Part shown: positions 5,782 through 6,356 of the stretch, one piece after another
How the letters are laid out: each line of letters starts with the position of its first letter
How positions within the stretch are numbered: the first letter of the stretch is position 1
Source: Nitrospirota bacterium
GTDB lineage: Bacteria; Nitrospirota; Thermodesulfovibrionia; JACRGW01
DNA length: 6,356 nucleotides
Assembly: GCA_016212195.1 (NCBI GenBank)
Contig: JACRGW010000100.1
Location: 1 to 6,356 of the forward strand
Direction of reading: 5' to 3'
Made by a program: the position numbers and the translations under genes
The notes under the pieces: model-generated
Database searches by the model: none
What the model saw: only the letters and a program-made list of their open reading frames with translations
Told to the model about the DNA's origin: nothing

Positions 5782-6094
5782 TATCCAGGAAGTTTCAGTA
5801 GTTAGGGTGAGTGGTAGGATTGATGCCTCTACTGCACCTGATTTAGAAAAAGAGTTAAATAAACTCATCTCATCTAACAGGGTTAAAGTTGTAATCAATT
5901 TTAATGATGTTGCCTATATCTCAAGTGGGGGCTTAAGGGTACTCTTAGCAACCGCTAAGGAACTGAAGAGGAAGGAGGGGAGTTTGAGATTATGTCAGTT
6001 AGAGGCAAATGTCTATAAGGTATTTAAGCTGGCTGGATTTACAGCTATATTCAATATCTATGATACAGAGGATGAGGCGTTAAAGGATATTTAG
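5762..6094 (+). CDS. STAS-domain anti-sigma factor antagonist (SpoIIAA/RsbV-like)
   Basis: 110 residues, a single STAS domain. Recognisable parts are the N-terminal strand VVRVSGRIDASTAPDLE, the strand VKVVINFNDVAYI, and the phosphorylation loop ISSGGLRVLL. Aligned with SpoIIAA D57-S58-S59-G60-L61, the phosphoserine corresponds to S55 here, while the preceding Asp is Ser54, as in the common ISS[A/G]GL subgroup. It would be phosphorylated by the kinase encoded just upstream; when dephosphorylated it would bind the kinase and release its target. ATG 5762 is chosen because AGGAGG lies 5 nt upstream; ATG 5768 is possible. The gene overlaps the kinase gene by 20 bp, suggesting matched synthesis of the two partners. 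The phosphatase that would reset it is not in this window. Confidence 0.9.
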   Translation: MEMHINDIQEVSVVRVSGRIDASTAPDLEKELNKLISSNRVKVVINFNDVAYISSGGLRVLLATAKELKRKEGSLRLCQLEANVYKVFKLAGFTAIFNIYDTEDEALKDI

Positions 6095-6133
6095 TGTCTG
6101 AACGAAAACGCATCTTTATTGTTATTTCAATTG

Positions 6134-6140
6134 AAGGAGG
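6134..6140 (+). promoter_or_regulatory. Ribosome binding site of the TonB-dependent receptor gene
   Basis: AAGGAGG, 9 nt before ATG 6150. The 55-nt gap after the antagonist gene shows no clear terminator or promoter, so read-through from upstream is possible. Confidence 0.7.
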
Positions 6141-6149
6141 ATTTAAGCT

Positions 6150-6356
6150 ATGAAGACATTACTTAAGATTTTAGTTCTTGCAGTGTTTATTGGCATCAAT
6201 GCAAACTATGCCGTATCTTCTGAGGTACAAAAGACCGGTGTAACATTAGAGGAGGAATTACGGTGGCTTCAGGCAGAAGCCGTTGTTTTTATTGCCTCAC
6301 GAAGTGAGCAGAAGGTTTCTGAAACACCGGCTGCCGTATTCGTCATTACCCGGGAA
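6150..6356 (+). CDS. TonB-dependent outer membrane receptor, N-terminal fragment
   Basis: The first 69 codons of a gene cut by the window end. Residues 1 to about 21 form a Sec signal peptide: K2 and K6, hydrophobic core ILVLAVFIGI, and a probable cleavage site after NYA. The mature start is followed by an acidic stretch (VTLEEELRW) and then VVFIASRSEQKVSETPAAV with FVITRE. The pattern of two or three valines, A-S/T-R-x-EQK-x-SE-x-PAAV-x-VIT-R-E is the classical beginning of the plug domain of TonB-dependent receptors, which import siderophores, cobalamin or other ligands across the outer membrane. The substrate cannot be told. It implies a Gram-negative envelope. Whether it belongs to the upstream operon is unclear. 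Confidence 0.82.
   Translation, partial: MKTLLKILVLAVFIGINANYAVSSEVQKTGVTLEEELRWLQAEAVVFIASRSEQKVSETPAAVFVITRE

Noticed and set aside
6095..6149. Promoter or terminator before the TonB-dependent receptor
   Set aside because: No hairpin with a T-run and no convincing -35/-10 pair could be seen in these 55 bases.

Overview
This 6.4 kb window comes from a bacterial chromosome of moderate GC (roughly 40-45% by eye). All genes lie on the + strand, packed like an operon with strong Shine-Dalgarno sites. Gram-negative-type features (type IV pilus motor ATPases and the start of a TonB-dependent receptor) sit beside a partner-switching kinase/antagonist pair. The intergenic gaps carry palindromic repeats. 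This suggests a diderm environmental or candidate-phylum bacterium. I cannot name the lineage from the sequence alone.

Layout. The 3' end of a pilT-like retraction ATPase enters at base 1 and hits an in-frame TAA at 70-72; the recognisable PilT tail continues in the same frame to 186. A stand-alone CheY-like receiver follows (214-579). After a gap holding a long hairpin (602-662) come a receiver fused to a degenerate GGDEF-like domain (696-1625) and a soluble HAMP/GAF histidine kinase (1622-3016), coupled through an ATGA overlap. A second repeat-filled gap (3010-3091) precedes another single-domain receiver (3112-3501). That receiver overlaps a PilB/GspE-type assembly ATPase (about 3494-5149). 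A third gap (5150-5316) holds four GTAG-headed palindromes arranged as REP-like elements, one forward and three inverted. Then come a SpoIIAB/RsbW-like kinase (5317-5781), a STAS antagonist overlapping it by 20 bp (5762-6094), and the first 69 codons of a TonB-dependent receptor (6150 to the window end).

How the genes may work together (inference). A phosphorelay of one kinase and three receivers lies between the two motor ATPases of a type IV pilus, so control of pilus extension and retraction is the simplest reading. Both domains that might have linked this cluster to cyclic di-GMP look altered. The GGDEF motif reads GGDDF and lacks the Arg of the inhibitory site. The PilB N-terminal domain lacks the RLG and Gln positions of the MshEN cyclic di-GMP motif in both copies.

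The most notable items are the premature stop in pilT, the REP-like cluster directly upstream of the RsbW-like gene, and the recurrence of three sequence-unrelated inverted-repeat inserts in the three largest gaps.
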